Shown: positions 43,455 through 53,604, numbered from the stretch's first letter. The stretch: DNA of 64,000 nucleotides from Pseudomonas sp. MWU13-2105 (GCF_023242315.1 NZ_JALLIY010000012.1:186001-250000), one strand, 5' to 3'. A program made the numbers and translations. The notes: generated by a model from the sequence alone, not told the origin.

Positions 43455-45182
43455 TCAGTATCCCAGTGACAGCCCGGTATTACGCCGCGGATCGTTCGCG
43501 CCGTAGAAGCGGTTGTTGCCCACCGGCTTGCCACCGAGGGACGGCGCGCCGACCAGGATCGCCGCCAGGTGGTTGGCGTCCTGCGGACCAGAGAACTTCT
43601 GGCCCCAGCTCTCGAGGATCTTGCGGGTATCCGGGCTGACCGCGAAGTTCTCCAGGTTGGTGGTCTCCGGCATCCACTGCTGGTGGAAACGCGGCGCGTC
43701 CACTGCTTCCTGGATGTTCATCCCGTAGTCGATGACGTTGAGCATGGTCAGCAAGGTCGCGGTGATGATCCGACTGCCGCCGGGCGTCCCCACTACCATG
43801 ACTGCCTTGCCATCCTTGGTGACGATGGTCGGGCTCATTGATGACAACGGCGTCTTGCCCGGCGCGATGGCATTCGCCTCGCCCTGGATCAGGCCGTACA
43901 TGTTCGGCACGCCGATCTTGGAGGTGAAGTCGTCCATCTCGTCGTTGAGAATGACCCCGGTCTTGCTCGCCATGACACCGGCACCGAACCAGTCGTTGAG
44001 GGTGTAGGTCACCGACACCGCGTTGCCCCATTTGTCGACGATCGAGTAATGGGTGGTGTTGTTGCCTTCATGGGGCGCCACGCCAGGCTTGATGTCCTGG
44101 GAGATCCCGGCTTTCTGTGGATCGATAGCCGCCCGCAGCTTCTCGGCATAGCCCTTGTCCAACAGGTGCGCCACCGGGTTCTTGACGAAATCGGGGTCAC
44201 CCAGGTAGCTGTTGCGGTCGACATAGGCGTGCCGCATGGCTTCGATCTGATAGTGCAGGCCCTGGGCCGAGTGATAACCCAGGTCGGCCATCGGATAGCC
44301 TTCGAGGATGTTCATGATCTCGCAGATCACCACGCCACCGGAGCTCGGCGGCGGTGCCGAAACGACGTGATAGCCACGGTAGTCGCACTCGACGGGCGCC
44401 AGCTCGCGGGTCTTGTATTTGTCGAGGTCGGCCTGGGTGATGATGCCCTTGCCGGCCTTGCTCGAATCGACGATGGCCTTGCCGACCCAGCCCTTGTAGA
44501 AGCCATCGGTGCCCTTCGCGGAGATTTCCTTGAGGGTCCTGGCCAGGTCTTTCTGCACCAGCTTCTGGCCGACTTGCAGCGGCTCACCCTTGTTCAGGAA
44601 GATCGAACCCGAGTCGTGACTGTCTTTCTTGAACTCGTCGGTGGCGGTGTGCAGCAGGTCGACATCGCCCTGCTCCAGCACAAAACCTTCGTCGGCCAGC
44701 TTGATGGCCGGGGCCATGACCTGCGCGCGTTTTTTCGTGCCGTATTTTTCCAGCGCCAGTTCCATACCCGAGACGGTGCCAGGTACGCCAACCGCCAGGT
44801 GCCCTTTCGAACTCAGGTTGGGGACGACGTTGCCGTCCTTGTCCAGGTACATGTTGGCCGTGGCGGCCAGGGGGGCTTTTTCGCGGAAATCGAGGAAGGT
44901 CTTGCGACCATCAGCCAACTGCACGGTCATGAAACCGCCGCCACCGAGGTTGCCGGCGGCCGGATAAACCACTGCCAGCGCATAACCGACCGCGACCGCC
45001 GCATCGACCGCGTTGCCGCCGGATTTGAGTACATCGACACCGACATGGGTGGCCAGGTGCTGCGCCGTGACCACCATGCCATTCTCGCCCGCGACCGGGG
45101 CCTGGGACGCAGCCTGAACAGGGGAAATAGCCAGAATCAGCGCCGTCGCCAGGAGCGAACGCGCAAGGGGTTCAAACTTCAT
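43455..45182 (-). CDS. ggt: gamma-glutamyltransferase
   Basis: A 575-residue periplasmic Ntn-hydrolase that cleaves gamma-glutamyl bonds such as that in glutathione. Signal peptide ends ISPVQAAS. The autoprocessing site is at NNTTHYSIVDKWGNAVSVTY, where the first Thr of the small subunit becomes the nucleophile. GGGGFMTVQL and APPPSSGGVVI (large subunit), and SSMSPTIVTKDGK with GTPGGSRIIT (small subunit), are standard family motifs. Single gene flanked by a REP element and the convergent-facing LysR gene. Confidence 0.95.
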   Translation of the reverse strand: MKFEPLARSLLATALILAISPVQAASQAPVAGENGMVVTAQHLATHVGVDVLKSGGNAVDAAVAVGYALAVVYPAAGNLGGGGFMTVQLADGRKTFLDFREKAPLAATANMYLDKDGNVVPNLSSKGHLAVGVPGTVSGMELALEKYGTKKRAQVMAPAIKLADEGFVLEQGDVDLLHTATDEFKKDSHDSGSIFLNKGEPLQVGQKLVQKDLARTLKEISAKGTDGFYKGWVGKAIVDSSKAGKGIITQADLDKYKTRELAPVECDYRGYHVVSAPPPSSGGVVICEIMNILEGYPMADLGYHSAQGLHYQIEAMRHAYVDRNSYLGDPDFVKNPVAHLLDKGYAEKLRAAIDPQKAGISQDIKPGVAPHEGNNTTHYSIVDKWGNAVSVTYTLNDWFGAGVMASKTGVILNDEMDDFTSKIGVPNMYGLIQGEANAIAPGKTPLSSMSPTIVTKDGKAVMVVGTPGGSRIITATLLTMLNVIDYGMNIQEAVDAPRFHQQWMPETTNLENFAVSPDTRKILESWGQKFSGPQDANHLAAILVGAPSLGGKPVGNNRFYGANDPRRNTGLSLGY

Positions 45183-45350
45183 AAGCCGACTCTCTTGTTT
45201 TTATTTGCTGGGAACGCAGACTCCTGTCTGCGCAGGCCTTTACCAAGGTAGGCGCTCTCGCGATATTTACCTAGTACCAATGCGCAACTTTTTACTGGTG
45301 CCACGCACCGCCAGGAGGACACGGCAAGCCCTTGCTGCGCCCGGGCGCAA

Positions 45351-46238
45351 TCAACCCTCGCGGCCCCAGCGGGCAACGAAATCGACGAACGCTTCCAGCT
45401 TGGGCACCGGTGCCCTGGAGCGGGGATAGACCATATGCACCGGCTTGGGCGCCGGGATGAAAGCCTCCAGCAAGCGCACCAGGCGGCCCTCGGCGATCGC
45501 CGAAGCGAGCAGGAAATCCGGCTGCATCAGGATGCCATTGCCGGCCAGCGCGGCTTGCAACAACACCTGCCCGTCATTGCTTTTCAATACGGCCTTTTCC
45601 GGCCATGGCACCTCCTCCGTACCATCGCTCAATGGCCAGGCAAAGCGGTTGTGCCAGGAGGTGTGGGTGAGGAGGCGATGACGATAGAGGTCGGCGGGGT
45701 CAAGCGGGGTGCCATGCTGGCGCAGATAATCGGGCGATGCGCAGATCAGCATTTGATAAGGGCTCAAGGCCATCGACATCAGGTTGACATCGACCCCCTC
45801 GGAGACCCGAAATGCCAGGTCGAAGGCGCGCTCCTGCAGGTCGATGATCTCATTGCCGAGGATCAGCTCGACCTGGATATCCTCGAAGGCGCGCATGAAC
45901 GCCGCCACCAATGGCGCCACCAAGGCAACCCCGAGCGTCATCGGCGCCGTTATTCGCAGCAGGCCGCCGGGTTTGTCCGCGGAGGACTCAAGCCGGGCAA
46001 AGGCGGCATCGACCTGCTCAAGTGCCAGCCGGGCCTCGTCATAGAACAGCCGACCTTCGGCGGTCACCGTCTGGCGCCGGGTGGTGCGCTGGATCAGGCG
46101 CACCTTGAGGACCTGTTCCAACTGCTGGACATGACGCCCCACCATCACCGCCGACATCCCCAGCAGCGGTGCCGCCTCGGCAAAACTCCCCGCCTCTACC
46201 ACGGCCACGAACACTTCCATTTGCCTGAGCTTGCTCAT
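45351..46238 (-). CDS. LysR family transcriptional regulator
   Basis: A 295-residue LysR regulator. N-terminal wHTH: MSKLRQMEVFVAVVEAGSFA then VGRHVQQLEQVLKVRLIQRT. The effector-binding domain follows (GLLRITAPMTLGVALVAPLV), of the CrgA-like single-domain group. ATG 46238 has AAGG about 8 bases upstream. It is divergent from the D-cysteine desulfhydrase gene with a 193-base gap and is a plausible regulator of it. Confidence 0.9.
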   Translation of the reverse strand: MSKLRQMEVFVAVVEAGSFAEAAPLLGMSAVMVGRHVQQLEQVLKVRLIQRTTRRQTVTAEGRLFYDEARLALEQVDAAFARLESSADKPGGLLRITAPMTLGVALVAPLVAAFMRAFEDIQVELILGNEIIDLQERAFDLAFRVSEGVDVNLMSMALSPYQMLICASPDYLRQHGTPLDPADLYRHRLLTHTSWHNRFAWPLSDGTEEVPWPEKAVLKSNDGQVLLQAALAGNGILMQPDFLLASAIAEGRLVRLLEAFIPAPKPVHMVYPRSRAPVPKLEAFVDFVARWGREG

Positions 46239-46431
46239 CACTGCCACCTTCAGCCGGGCAAAAATACGCTCGCCATCATGCCTGGCCGCAACGGCAAGTC
46301 AATCAACCGGACGCTGGCCGCACGGACCGCGCGATTACTAACCCAAGGTTAGCAATCAACGAACGCTGGGTGCCTTTATCCTCGCCCGGTCGGCCCCTAC
46401 CCTGAACGACACATTCACGCAGAGACCGACC

Positions 46432-47466
46432 ATGACCGCCTCGCTGGACAACACCCTCAACACCTTCCCTCGGGCCCGACTGCTTGACGGGCCGACACCG
46501 ATCCAGCGCGCATATCGCCTTGAACAGCAGTTGGGAGCAGCGGCCAAGGGCGTCGGCCTGTACCTCAAGCGCGACGATTTCATGGCCCTCGGCGGTGGCG
46601 GCAACAAGTTGCGCAAGCTTGAATTCCACCTCGGCGCGGCCTTGCACCAGCACATCGACACGCTGATTACCGTCGGCGGCGTGCAGTCCAATCATGCCCG
46701 ACTCACCGCCGCTGCCGCCGCACGCTTGGGACTGGACTGCGAACTGCTACTGACGCGATCGGCAGCGGTTTGCGGTCTCGACTACGAATCCAACGGCAAT
46801 CGCCTGCTCGACGAGCTGTTTGGTGCCAGGTTGCAACTGTTGCCCGCCGGTGCCGACTCTCTGGCCGCCGCCAATGAGCGAGCCACGCAATTGCGGGATG
46901 CCGGGCGCAAGGTTCTGGTGATCCCTGTCGGCGGTTCCACGGCACTGGGCAGCCTGGGGTACGCAAGTTGCGCCAGTGAAATCGTCCAGCAGGCCACCCA
47001 ACTGGACTTGCACTTCGAACGGGTCTTCGTGGCCAACGGCAGTGCCGGTACGCACGCCGGACTGGCCGCCGGTTTCGAGGTGCTGGGCCGGGGCGCGGCG
47101 CTGGTGAAATCCTGGTCGGTGCTGGCTGAAGAAAGCGTCTCGGCCGAGCGCACCTGGCAGTTGACCCGCGACACCCTCGACCTGCTGGGGCACCCGCACA
47201 CACTGGAGCGCGGATCGATCCAGGTCGATGGCAGCCAACGCGGCTCGGCCTATGGCGTGCCCACCGAGGCCATGCTCGAAGCCGTACGCCTGCTGGCGCG
47301 CAGCGAAGGCCTGCTGGTCGATCCGGTGTATTCCGGCAAGGCCCTGGCCGGGTTGCTCGCCGACCTGCGTGACGGCCGTTACCAACGCGGCGACAACCTG
47401 CTGTTCGTGATGACCGGTGGCTCACCGGGCCTCTATGCCTATCGCGAGTCATTGCTGCACGCCTGA
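46432..47466 (+). CDS. dcyD: D-cysteine desulfhydrase (ACC-deaminase-like PLP enzyme)
   Basis: A 344-residue fold-type II PLP enzyme. KRDDFMALGGGGNKLRKLEF contains the PLP lysine, and GGVQSNHARLTAAAAARLGL is the phosphate and substrate loop. Full length. Such proteins degrade D-cysteine or related D-amino acids to pyruvate, H2S and ammonia; the related ACC deaminases differ at a few active-site positions, so the substrate is a family-based guess. Divergent from a LysR regulator, ends at a shared terminator with the MATE gene. Confidence 0.85.
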   Translation: MTASLDNTLNTFPRARLLDGPTPIQRAYRLEQQLGAAAKGVGLYLKRDDFMALGGGGNKLRKLEFHLGAALHQHIDTLITVGGVQSNHARLTAAAAARLGLDCELLLTRSAAVCGLDYESNGNRLLDELFGARLQLLPAGADSLAAANERATQLRDAGRKVLVIPVGGSTALGSLGYASCASEIVQQATQLDLHFERVFVANGSAGTHAGLAAGFEVLGRGAALVKSWSVLAEESVSAERTWQLTRDTLDLLGHPHTLERGSIQVDGSQRGSAYGVPTEAMLEAVRLLARSEGLLVDPVYSGKALAGLLADLRDGRYQRGDNLLFVMTGGSPGLYAYRESLLHA

Positions 47467-47497
47467 AGCGGTTGAGTCAGTAGCGCCGGCCCGATAA

Positions 47498-47529
47498 ATG
47501 ACAAAGCCCCCATGAGGGGCCTTTGTCAT
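47498..47529. terminator. bidirectional terminator-like hairpin
   Basis: ATGACAAAG (47498-47506) pairs with CTTTGTCAT (47521-47529), with CCCC/GGGG inside. Lies between the convergent dcyD and MATE genes and can serve both strands. Confidence 0.75.
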
Positions 47530-47556
47530 CGCTTCGAAAGCGTTCTGGTGGCGCTG

Positions 47557-48912
47557 TCAAATCAACCGTTCGATCCGCTTGTGCCGCCACACGCCCCGGT
47601 AATAGGCGGTCTGCAAAAACAGCATGCACAGGTACGCCACCGGAAAAGCCATCCACACCCCTTCCAGCCCGAAACGCGCATCGAGCAGGTAAGCCACCGG
47701 CAACTCCACCCCGACAATACAGAAAATGGAGATAAACACCGGCGCCAGTACCGTGCCGCTGGCGCGCATGATGCCGCCGATCACCGCCTGGAAACCGAAC
47801 ACCAGGATACTCCAGAGCATGATGTGCAACAGATGTTCGGCCTGGGCGCGGGCGAGCGGCTCGGTGATGAACAGGCCCAGCAACCAGTGGGACAAGCCAT
47901 ACCCCAGGACAATCAGCGCACCGGTCAGGCAGGCGTTGATCATCAGGCCCGTGCGCAGGATCGGCCCCATGCGTTCCAGGCGCCCCGCGCCAATGGCCTG
48001 GGCCCCGAGAATCGAGGCGGTAATGGCAATCGACAACGCCGGGAACTGCACATAGTTGACGATCTGGGTCACCGCGCCATAGGCCGCCGTCGCCTGGGAC
48101 CCGTGATGGTTGACCAGGGACAGGATCACCAGTTCGGACAGCGACAACACCACCATCTGCAACCCCGTGGGCAGGCCGATTTTCAAGACTTTGCTCAGGA
48201 TGCTCCAATCCAGGCGCATCGCCATCAGCAACGTCCGGTCCGGCGCCATGACACTGGCTTTATGGCGCAGGCGCAAGGCCAGGAACAGCATCGCCAAGGC
48301 CGTGCTCACCAGCCCCGCCACGGCCGCGCTCCTGATCCCCATCTGGGGCAAGCCGAACCAGCCCCGAATCAACGCCGGGGTCAGGAGCAGCCCGCTGCTG
48401 GTGGAGACCGCCAAAGCCAGCAGCGGCGACAGCGTATCGCTGATACCGCGCAACAACTGGGTGAAGAGCACGAAGACCAACAACAGCGGCATGATCAACA
48501 TCATCACCTGGGAATACCCGACTGCTTCGTCGAGCACATCGACGGGCGTGCCCAGGCCGATCAGCGCCGGGCGCGCGAACACGCTGCCCAGCACCGCCGC
48601 AACCAGGCCGATCAGCACGCCCAGGGCCAACGTCGTGCCGGCAACCGCCTTGACCAGGTCCGGCTCGCGAGCGCCCCAGGCTTGTCCGATCAATACCGAG
48701 GCCCCCGCGCCCAGCCCGATGATCAGGGCGATAAAGAAGAAGACGATGGGAAACATCCCCGACACCGAGGCCAATGCCTGGGTACCGAGCATCTGGCCGA
48801 TATAGATGCTGTTGAGCGTGCCGGAGAGCGACTGGAGGAAATTGGAAAGCACCATGGGTGCCAGAAAAACCAGGTAGATCTGCCAAAGCGGGCGCTGAGC
48901 ATTTTTTTGCAT
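47557..48912 (-). CDS. MATE family efflux transporter
   Basis: A 451-residue, 12-helix multidrug and toxic compound extrusion protein of the NorM/DinF group. It starts MQKNAQRPLWQIYLVFLAPM and contains LIGQAWGAREPDLVKAVAGT, the conserved GQxxGA-type helix-2 loop, and later ILGAQAIGAGRLERMGPIL, its repeat in the second half. Cation-coupled export of cationic drugs or metabolites is likely. Single gene; no linked regulator. Confidence 0.9.
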   Translation of the reverse strand: MQKNAQRPLWQIYLVFLAPMVLSNFLQSLSGTLNSIYIGQMLGTQALASVSGMFPIVFFFIALIIGLGAGASVLIGQAWGAREPDLVKAVAGTTLALGVLIGLVAAVLGSVFARPALIGLGTPVDVLDEAVGYSQVMMLIMPLLLVFVLFTQLLRGISDTLSPLLALAVSTSSGLLLTPALIRGWFGLPQMGIRSAAVAGLVSTALAMLFLALRLRHKASVMAPDRTLLMAMRLDWSILSKVLKIGLPTGLQMVVLSLSELVILSLVNHHGSQATAAYGAVTQIVNYVQFPALSIAITASILGAQAIGAGRLERMGPILRTGLMINACLTGALIVLGYGLSHWLLGLFITEPLARAQAEHLLHIMLWSILVFGFQAVIGGIMRASGTVLAPVFISIFCIVGVELPVAYLLDARFGLEGVWMAFPVAYLCMLFLQTAYYRGVWRHKRIERLI

Positions 48913-48999
48913 GAAAGGATCGAGTTCCGAATGATGGCATCTGCGAGCTGGCCGACTCTACCTTATAGAGACCCTCGTGTTGAGCATTCATCACCTTGA

Positions 49000-50034
49000 T
49001 CAGGGACGCGGTGTCAGGCTCCCCGGCGGTTCGACCAGCACCCGCTGCTCCACCGCCGTCGCCAGATACCCTTCGATCTGGGCCGACAGGTAGTGAGTGG
49101 TAGCCATCACCCCAGCATTGGGGTCCGACACCAGCTTGAGCCAGGCCTTGTCGAAAGCCTCCCCCAGGCTCTTGCGAATCCGCACCTGGGTATCCGGCTG
49201 CTCGTGCTCGTGGGCGATGGCGCGAACCCCGGCCACGCCCAGGGAGATCATCGCCCCGGCAACCCGTCCGACCGCCGTCGCGACCGCGCCGGCCACCCCA
49301 CGACCGGCGAACTCGGACTGGAGCTTCTCGCTGGTCTGCCGCGCGACCGAATCGATCCCCGCGCTGGATGTTCCGTCATTCGCGCCGCCGGCCAGGTGAA
49401 TGCGCGCGTTCAAGGCCACATAAGCCGGCAAGCGGGGCAACGACTCGGCATGCAGCGCTTGATAAAGCGACACGCTGTGGTTGGCCGGCGGGGCCAGGGA
49501 GATCGCCGGAATCTGATTGATGTGTGCGTCGAGCTGGCCCGCCGCTAGACCATAACGCTGGGCGATCAGCGCCAACTGCTTGCCCAGCTGTTCCAGATAA
49601 AACTGCGCCGCCTGATCCATGATCGCATCAGGATCGATCTCCAACGCCACCGGCGCCAGCACCCGCGCGCGATATTGCTCCTGCAGGTAGCTGGCCAGGC
49701 GCTTGGCCGAGGGGTCCTGCTCGCCCTGGTCATTGAGCCGATACCAGCCGACCTTGATCGACAACCACTCCTGGGTCCAGTAACCGTCAAACCAGGGGAT
49801 GAATTTTTCGTCAGTCTGCTGATAGATCCGCGTACGCCAATACTCCATGGTACTGCGCGCCCAGGCGTCGGCTTGCAGCGTGGCCTGCTCGGATGCCTGG
49901 AGGAGATCGACATCGACTTGCTGCCAAACCTGCGGCGAAACCACAGTCGGCGCGGCGGTTTCGTGGACCCGCACAAGGCCGGCACATCCGGCCAGCAGCA
50001 GCATCCAGGCAAGGATAAGCACACGCGGGCTCAA
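49000..50034 (-). CDS. predicted lipoprotein
   Basis: A 344-residue protein with a lipoprotein signal (SPRVLILAWMLLLAGC). The mature part is mostly helical, with WRTRIYQQTDEKFIPWFDGY early and a glycine/alanine-rich hydrophobic stretch GVAGAVATAVGRVAGAMISL near residue 245. The start is TTG 50034 with GGAG 8 bases upstream; no ATG fits before the lipobox. No family recognised. Single gene between MATE and the divergent glycosyltransferase. Confidence 0.8.
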   Translation of the reverse strand: MSPRVLILAWMLLLAGCAGLVRVHETAAPTVVSPQVWQQVDVDLLQASEQATLQADAWARSTMEYWRTRIYQQTDEKFIPWFDGYWTQEWLSIKVGWYRLNDQGEQDPSAKRLASYLQEQYRARVLAPVALEIDPDAIMDQAAQFYLEQLGKQLALIAQRYGLAAGQLDAHINQIPAISLAPPANHSVSLYQALHAESLPRLPAYVALNARIHLAGGANDGTSSAGIDSVARQTSEKLQSEFAGRGVAGAVATAVGRVAGAMISLGVAGVRAIAHEHEQPDTQVRIRKSLGEAFDKAWLKLVSDPNAGVMATTHYLSAQIEGYLATAVEQRVLVEPPGSLTPRP

Positions 50035-50273
50035 GGTCGCAACTCCCTAAAACCGGCTCAAGCACGGGCGTGCTACCGGCATCACCTGCCTTAAGTATAG
50101 GTTGCCAACCTGACAGCCCACCGCGCTGCCGAACCTGACCGGGCAGGCGAGAGTAGCAGCAGATGTCAAAAAAGTTACCCAACGGAGAAACGCCTGAAAC
50201 CTGGCCCCTTACAGAATGCGCCCACGCCTGAACATCCAGGCACTCACATCAGCCCATGAACGAGGCTTCCACC

Positions 50274-51083
50274 ATGGCGCGCGCCCTTCCCCAGCAAGTG
50301 AACTACAGCATCGCACTGGTCAACTACAAGACCCATGAGCTGACCCGGACCTGCCTGGAATTGCTGCAAGCCGCCTTGCGCGGAACCGATGCCCCGGTAT
50401 TCGTGGTAGATAACGATTCGAACGATGCAAGTATCGACTACTTGCGCAGCCTGGACTGGATCAACCTGATCGAACGCAAAAGCCTCGCCCCTGAAGTCGG
50501 CAGCGCCGCGCATGGCCGGGCCCTGGACCTGGCCCTGGCAGCAGTCGAAACCGAATATCTGTTTCTGCTGCACACCGACACCTTTATCCATGACCCGGAG
50601 GTGTTCGGCCTGATGATCCGGCAGTGCTCGGCCGCGGCGGACGTCGTCGCCGTCGGTTGCCTGGAGCAATTGCACCGCGGCGTCGTGCGCTCGGCCTGGC
50701 GCCTGATCTCACGCTTTACCAAGCACTACACCCGGCGCGGCCTGCGCGCCCTGGGTCTGAATGCCAGGGCGCCGAGTCCGTTCCGGGAAAAACACCTGAA
50801 GAGCTTTTGCACGCTGTGGAATACACGCCTGATCAAGCAGCACGGGTTGCACTTCCATATGAACGGCGGCAATCCCGGCTATGAGCTGCAAGACCGTATG
50901 AGCGAACTGGGTTACCGGGTCGAGTGTATTGCCCCGCGCCGGCTGTTTCGCTATCTGGACCATATCCAGAGCGGGACGGTGGCGGCCACCGGCGGCTTCG
51001 CCAGCAACCACCGCCGGCTCAAAATGTACTACCGCCTGAGCCGCGAGCCCGTGGCGGCCCTGCCAGCTTCGCCGTACCTATAA
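50274..51083 (+). CDS. family 2 glycosyltransferase
   Basis: A 269-residue GT-A-type transferase. It has YSIALVNYKTHELTRTCLEL at the N-terminus, nucleotide site VFVVDNDSNDASIDYLRSLD and the acidic motif LFLLHTDTFIHDPEV in place of the usual DxD. No membrane helices. ATG 50274 with GAGG 8 bases upstream is preferred over ATG 50256, which has no SD. Acceptor unknown; no polysaccharide cluster adjacent. Confidence 0.82.
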   Translation: MARALPQQVNYSIALVNYKTHELTRTCLELLQAALRGTDAPVFVVDNDSNDASIDYLRSLDWINLIERKSLAPEVGSAAHGRALDLALAAVETEYLFLLHTDTFIHDPEVFGLMIRQCSAAADVVAVGCLEQLHRGVVRSAWRLISRFTKHYTRRGLRALGLNARAPSPFREKHLKSFCTLWNTRLIKQHGLHFHMNGGNPGYELQDRMSELGYRVECIAPRRLFRYLDHIQSGTVAATGGFASNHRRLKMYYRLSREPVAALPASPYL

Positions 51084-51196
51084 CCCGGCGTTTGAATCAT
51101 CATTTCGATTGATCATTCAAATCGCAAAACAGAATTTTTTATTTTCCCGCGATCCGTCCAGGATAAGCCCGCCCCCAACTGTCCCGGACGAAGCCC

Positions 51197-51265
51197 ATGA
51201 ATCTCAATTTTGCCATTGCCTGCGCCGTTGTCGTGTCCTTCGCCATCGCCCTGTTTCATGCCTGA
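51197..51265 (+). CDS. possible 22-residue single-helix membrane peptide
   Basis: ATG AAT CTC... encodes MNLNFAIACAVVVSFAIALF then HA and stop. It is a single hydrophobic helix with no charge. SD is weak (GAAG three bases upstream). It overlaps the end of the convergent ampR gene. Small membrane peptides of this sort are often missed, but chance cannot be excluded. Confidence 0.35.
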   Translation: MNLNFAIACAVVVSFAIALFHA

Positions 51266-52137
51266 ACGCCCACGGCCTCGCCCAACCAACTCCTGAATGC
51301 CGCCATCGCCGCGGTTTCAGGACGCGACTGCAAACGTGTCAGCCAATAGCTGCCCGTGGTAATCGCGATATCGAACGGTTGTCGAACAAGCTCCGCCTCC
51401 AATTGCCGGGAGAACATCAGCACCGGCACCAACGCGACTCCCACCCCCTGAAGCGCTGCTTCCATCATCGCCAGCGAGGAATCGAAGACGATGCTCTCGG
51501 GCACCCGCCCCTCATCCGGCAAGCCGGCCGCCTGAAACCATCGAGGCCACTCGTCGGTGCGATAAGAACGCAGCAGCGTCTGTTTCAGCACATCCGCCGG
51601 GCCTTTCAGTTGCCGCGCAATCGGTGCACTGCACAACACCGAGAGTGGCGTTTCCAGCAAATGCATCGCCTCCACGCCATGCCAGGCCCCCGCACCAAAG
51701 CGGATAGCGAAATCAAGGCCCTCGGCCGCCACGTCGACACGGTTGTTGTGGGTCGACAGACGCAAGTCGATAAACGGGTGTTGGCTACGGAAATCGGCCA
51801 GGCGCGGTAACAGCCAACCCAATGCAAAAGTCCCCACGGCGCCCACCGTGAGCACCTCCCGATAATGCCCGCCCTCGAACCGTCCCAGGGTCAGGGCAAT
51901 CCGGTCAAAGGACTCGTTCAACACCGGTAACAGGCTTTCACCTTCGGCCGTCAGCATCAGCCCGCGGGCAATGCGCTTGAACAGCGTCACCTTCAACTGA
52001 CGCTCAAGGCCCTTGACCTGATGGCTCACCGCCGCCTGGGTCACGCACAGTTCGATCGCCGCGCGGGTGAAACTCAAGTGCCGCGCGGACGCCTCGAAAG
52101 CGCGCAGCGCATTCAGCGGCAAGTGAGGTCGCACCAT
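51256..52137 (-). CDS. ampR: AmpR-like LysR regulator of beta-lactamase
   Basis: A 293-residue LysR regulator close to AmpR: LPLNALRAFEASARHLSFTR at the DNA-binding end, RGLMLTAEGESLLPVLNESF, LSTHNNRVDVAAEGLDFAIR and GSYWLTRLQSRPETAAM near the C-terminus. In Enterobacter and Pseudomonas AmpR senses cell-wall muropeptides and switches ampC on. ATG 52137 with AGGGG 8 bases upstream is preferred over the TTG at 52143. Divergent from ampC with a 248-base gap, the normal arrangement. Confidence 0.9.
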   Translation of the reverse strand: MVRPHLPLNALRAFEASARHLSFTRAAIELCVTQAAVSHQVKGLERQLKVTLFKRIARGLMLTAEGESLLPVLNESFDRIALTLGRFEGGHYREVLTVGAVGTFALGWLLPRLADFRSQHPFIDLRLSTHNNRVDVAAEGLDFAIRFGAGAWHGVEAMHLLETPLSVLCSAPIARQLKGPADVLKQTLLRSYRTDEWPRWFQAAGLPDEGRVPESIVFDSSLAMMEAALQGVGVALVPVLMFSRQLEAELVRQPFDIAITTGSYWLTRLQSRPETAAMAAFRSWLGEAVGVQA

Positions 52138-52385
52138 GATCAAGCCCCTAATTTTTCTAACAGCTAATCCGAAATTTGATTGTTTGTCGATTTCCCCCGC
52201 GCTGACTACATTCGGCGTCCAGACGCTTGCATGGACAGCTGGAATTCACGCAGAACCGCGTAAATCCTGGGGCTGCCTCCCTATCCATTGGCACTATGGG
52301 GGACCAGACCGGCGTATTTTCAACGCAAAGCATCGCTCCAGGGCGAGCGGTTAACATAATGAAACATAATGGGAGCCTTTGAACC

Positions 52386-53561
52386 ATGTTCAAGAAGAAC
52401 CTTGCCAAACTGGAAGTCCTGGTGACCTCCCTCTTGCTGATCGGCGCAAGCAACAGCTTCGCCGCGGCCCCGACCGAGGACAACATCCAGTCCATCGTCG
52501 ACGCCGCCATCGGCCCGATCATGCAGGAGCAGAATATTCCCGGCATGGCGGTGGCCATCCTGGTGAACGGAAAGCCGTATCACTTCAACTACGGAATGGC
52601 CTCGAAGAGCAACCGGCAGGCGGTGACCGATGACACCCTGTTCGAGATCGGCTCGGTCAGCAAGACTTTCGCCGCCACCCTCGCCGGCTATGCCCAGGCC
52701 CAGGGCAAACTGGCCCCGTCGGAGCGCGTCAGCCACTACCTGCCGGAACTGAAAGGCAGCGCCTTCGACAACATCACGGTGCTGCAACTCGGCACCTACT
52801 CCGCGGGTGGCCTGCCGCTGCAGTTCCCGGACGCATTCGACGCCCAGGACAAAATGCTCGACTACTTCAAGCAATGGAAACCGATTTATCCGGCGGGCAG
52901 CCATCGGCAGTATTCGAACCCGAGCCTGGGACTCTTCGGTTATGTGGCAGCGAAAAGCCTGGGCGCGCCCTTCGATGTGCTGATGGAGAAAACCCTGCTG
53001 CCGGCGCTGGGCATGAAGAACACCTATATCCATGTGCCGCCGGCACAGATGAGCCATTACGCCGAGGGTTACACCCAGGATGACAAATCCGTCAGGGTCG
53101 GCCCCGGGGCACTGGATGCCGAAGCCTACGGCATCAAGACCACCTCGACCGACCTGCTGCGTTTTGTCGAAGCCAACCTCCAGCCGGAAACCCTCGAAGC
53201 GCCGCTGCACAAAGCCATCGACCTGACGCAGAGCGGCTACTACCAGGTCGACGGGACTACCCAGGGACTGGGCTGGGAGTTCTACCCCTACCCGGTCAAA
53301 CTTGAACAGTTGCTGACGGGCAACTCCTCGGAAATGGCGTACGAGGCCCACAAGATCACGACGCCGTTCAACCCCGCGCAACCACCGCAAAAGAATGCGC
53401 TGTTCAACAAGACCGGCGCGACCCGTGGCTTCGGCGCCTACGTCGTCTACGTGCCGGCGAAGAAAATCGGTATCGTGATGCTGGCCAACAAAAACTATCC
53501 CAATCCGGTCAGGGTCAAGGCCGCCTACCAGATCCTGAACGCGCTGGAGGCCATCAAGTAA
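52386..53561 (+). CDS. ampC: class C beta-lactamase
   Basis: A 391-residue periplasmic serine beta-lactamase. Signal peptide ends NSFAAA. Active-site motifs in order: SVSK at residues 90-93, YSN at 176-178, and KTG at 342-344 in NKTGATRGFGAYV. Length is close to that of other chromosomal AmpC enzymes. ATG is preceded by GGGAG. Divergent from ampR, so inducible expression is expected. Confidence 0.95.
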   Translation: MFKKNLAKLEVLVTSLLLIGASNSFAAAPTEDNIQSIVDAAIGPIMQEQNIPGMAVAILVNGKPYHFNYGMASKSNRQAVTDDTLFEIGSVSKTFAATLAGYAQAQGKLAPSERVSHYLPELKGSAFDNITVLQLGTYSAGGLPLQFPDAFDAQDKMLDYFKQWKPIYPAGSHRQYSNPSLGLFGYVAAKSLGAPFDVLMEKTLLPALGMKNTYIHVPPAQMSHYAEGYTQDDKSVRVGPGALDAEAYGIKTTSTDLLRFVEANLQPETLEAPLHKAIDLTQSGYYQVDGTTQGLGWEFYPYPVKLEQLLTGNSSEMAYEAHKITTPFNPAQPPQKNALFNKTGATRGFGAYVVYVPAKKIGIVMLANKNYPNPVRVKAAYQILNALEAIK

Positions 53562-53604
53562 GCGGATAGGCAAAGGCCGGCCGGGTTGGCTATGATCGGA
53601 GTCC

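Noticed and set aside
47512..48999. 495-codon plus-strand frame
   Set aside because: Antisense to the MATE transporter; rich in Gln, His and Arg as expected from a shadow of a hydrophobic gene.
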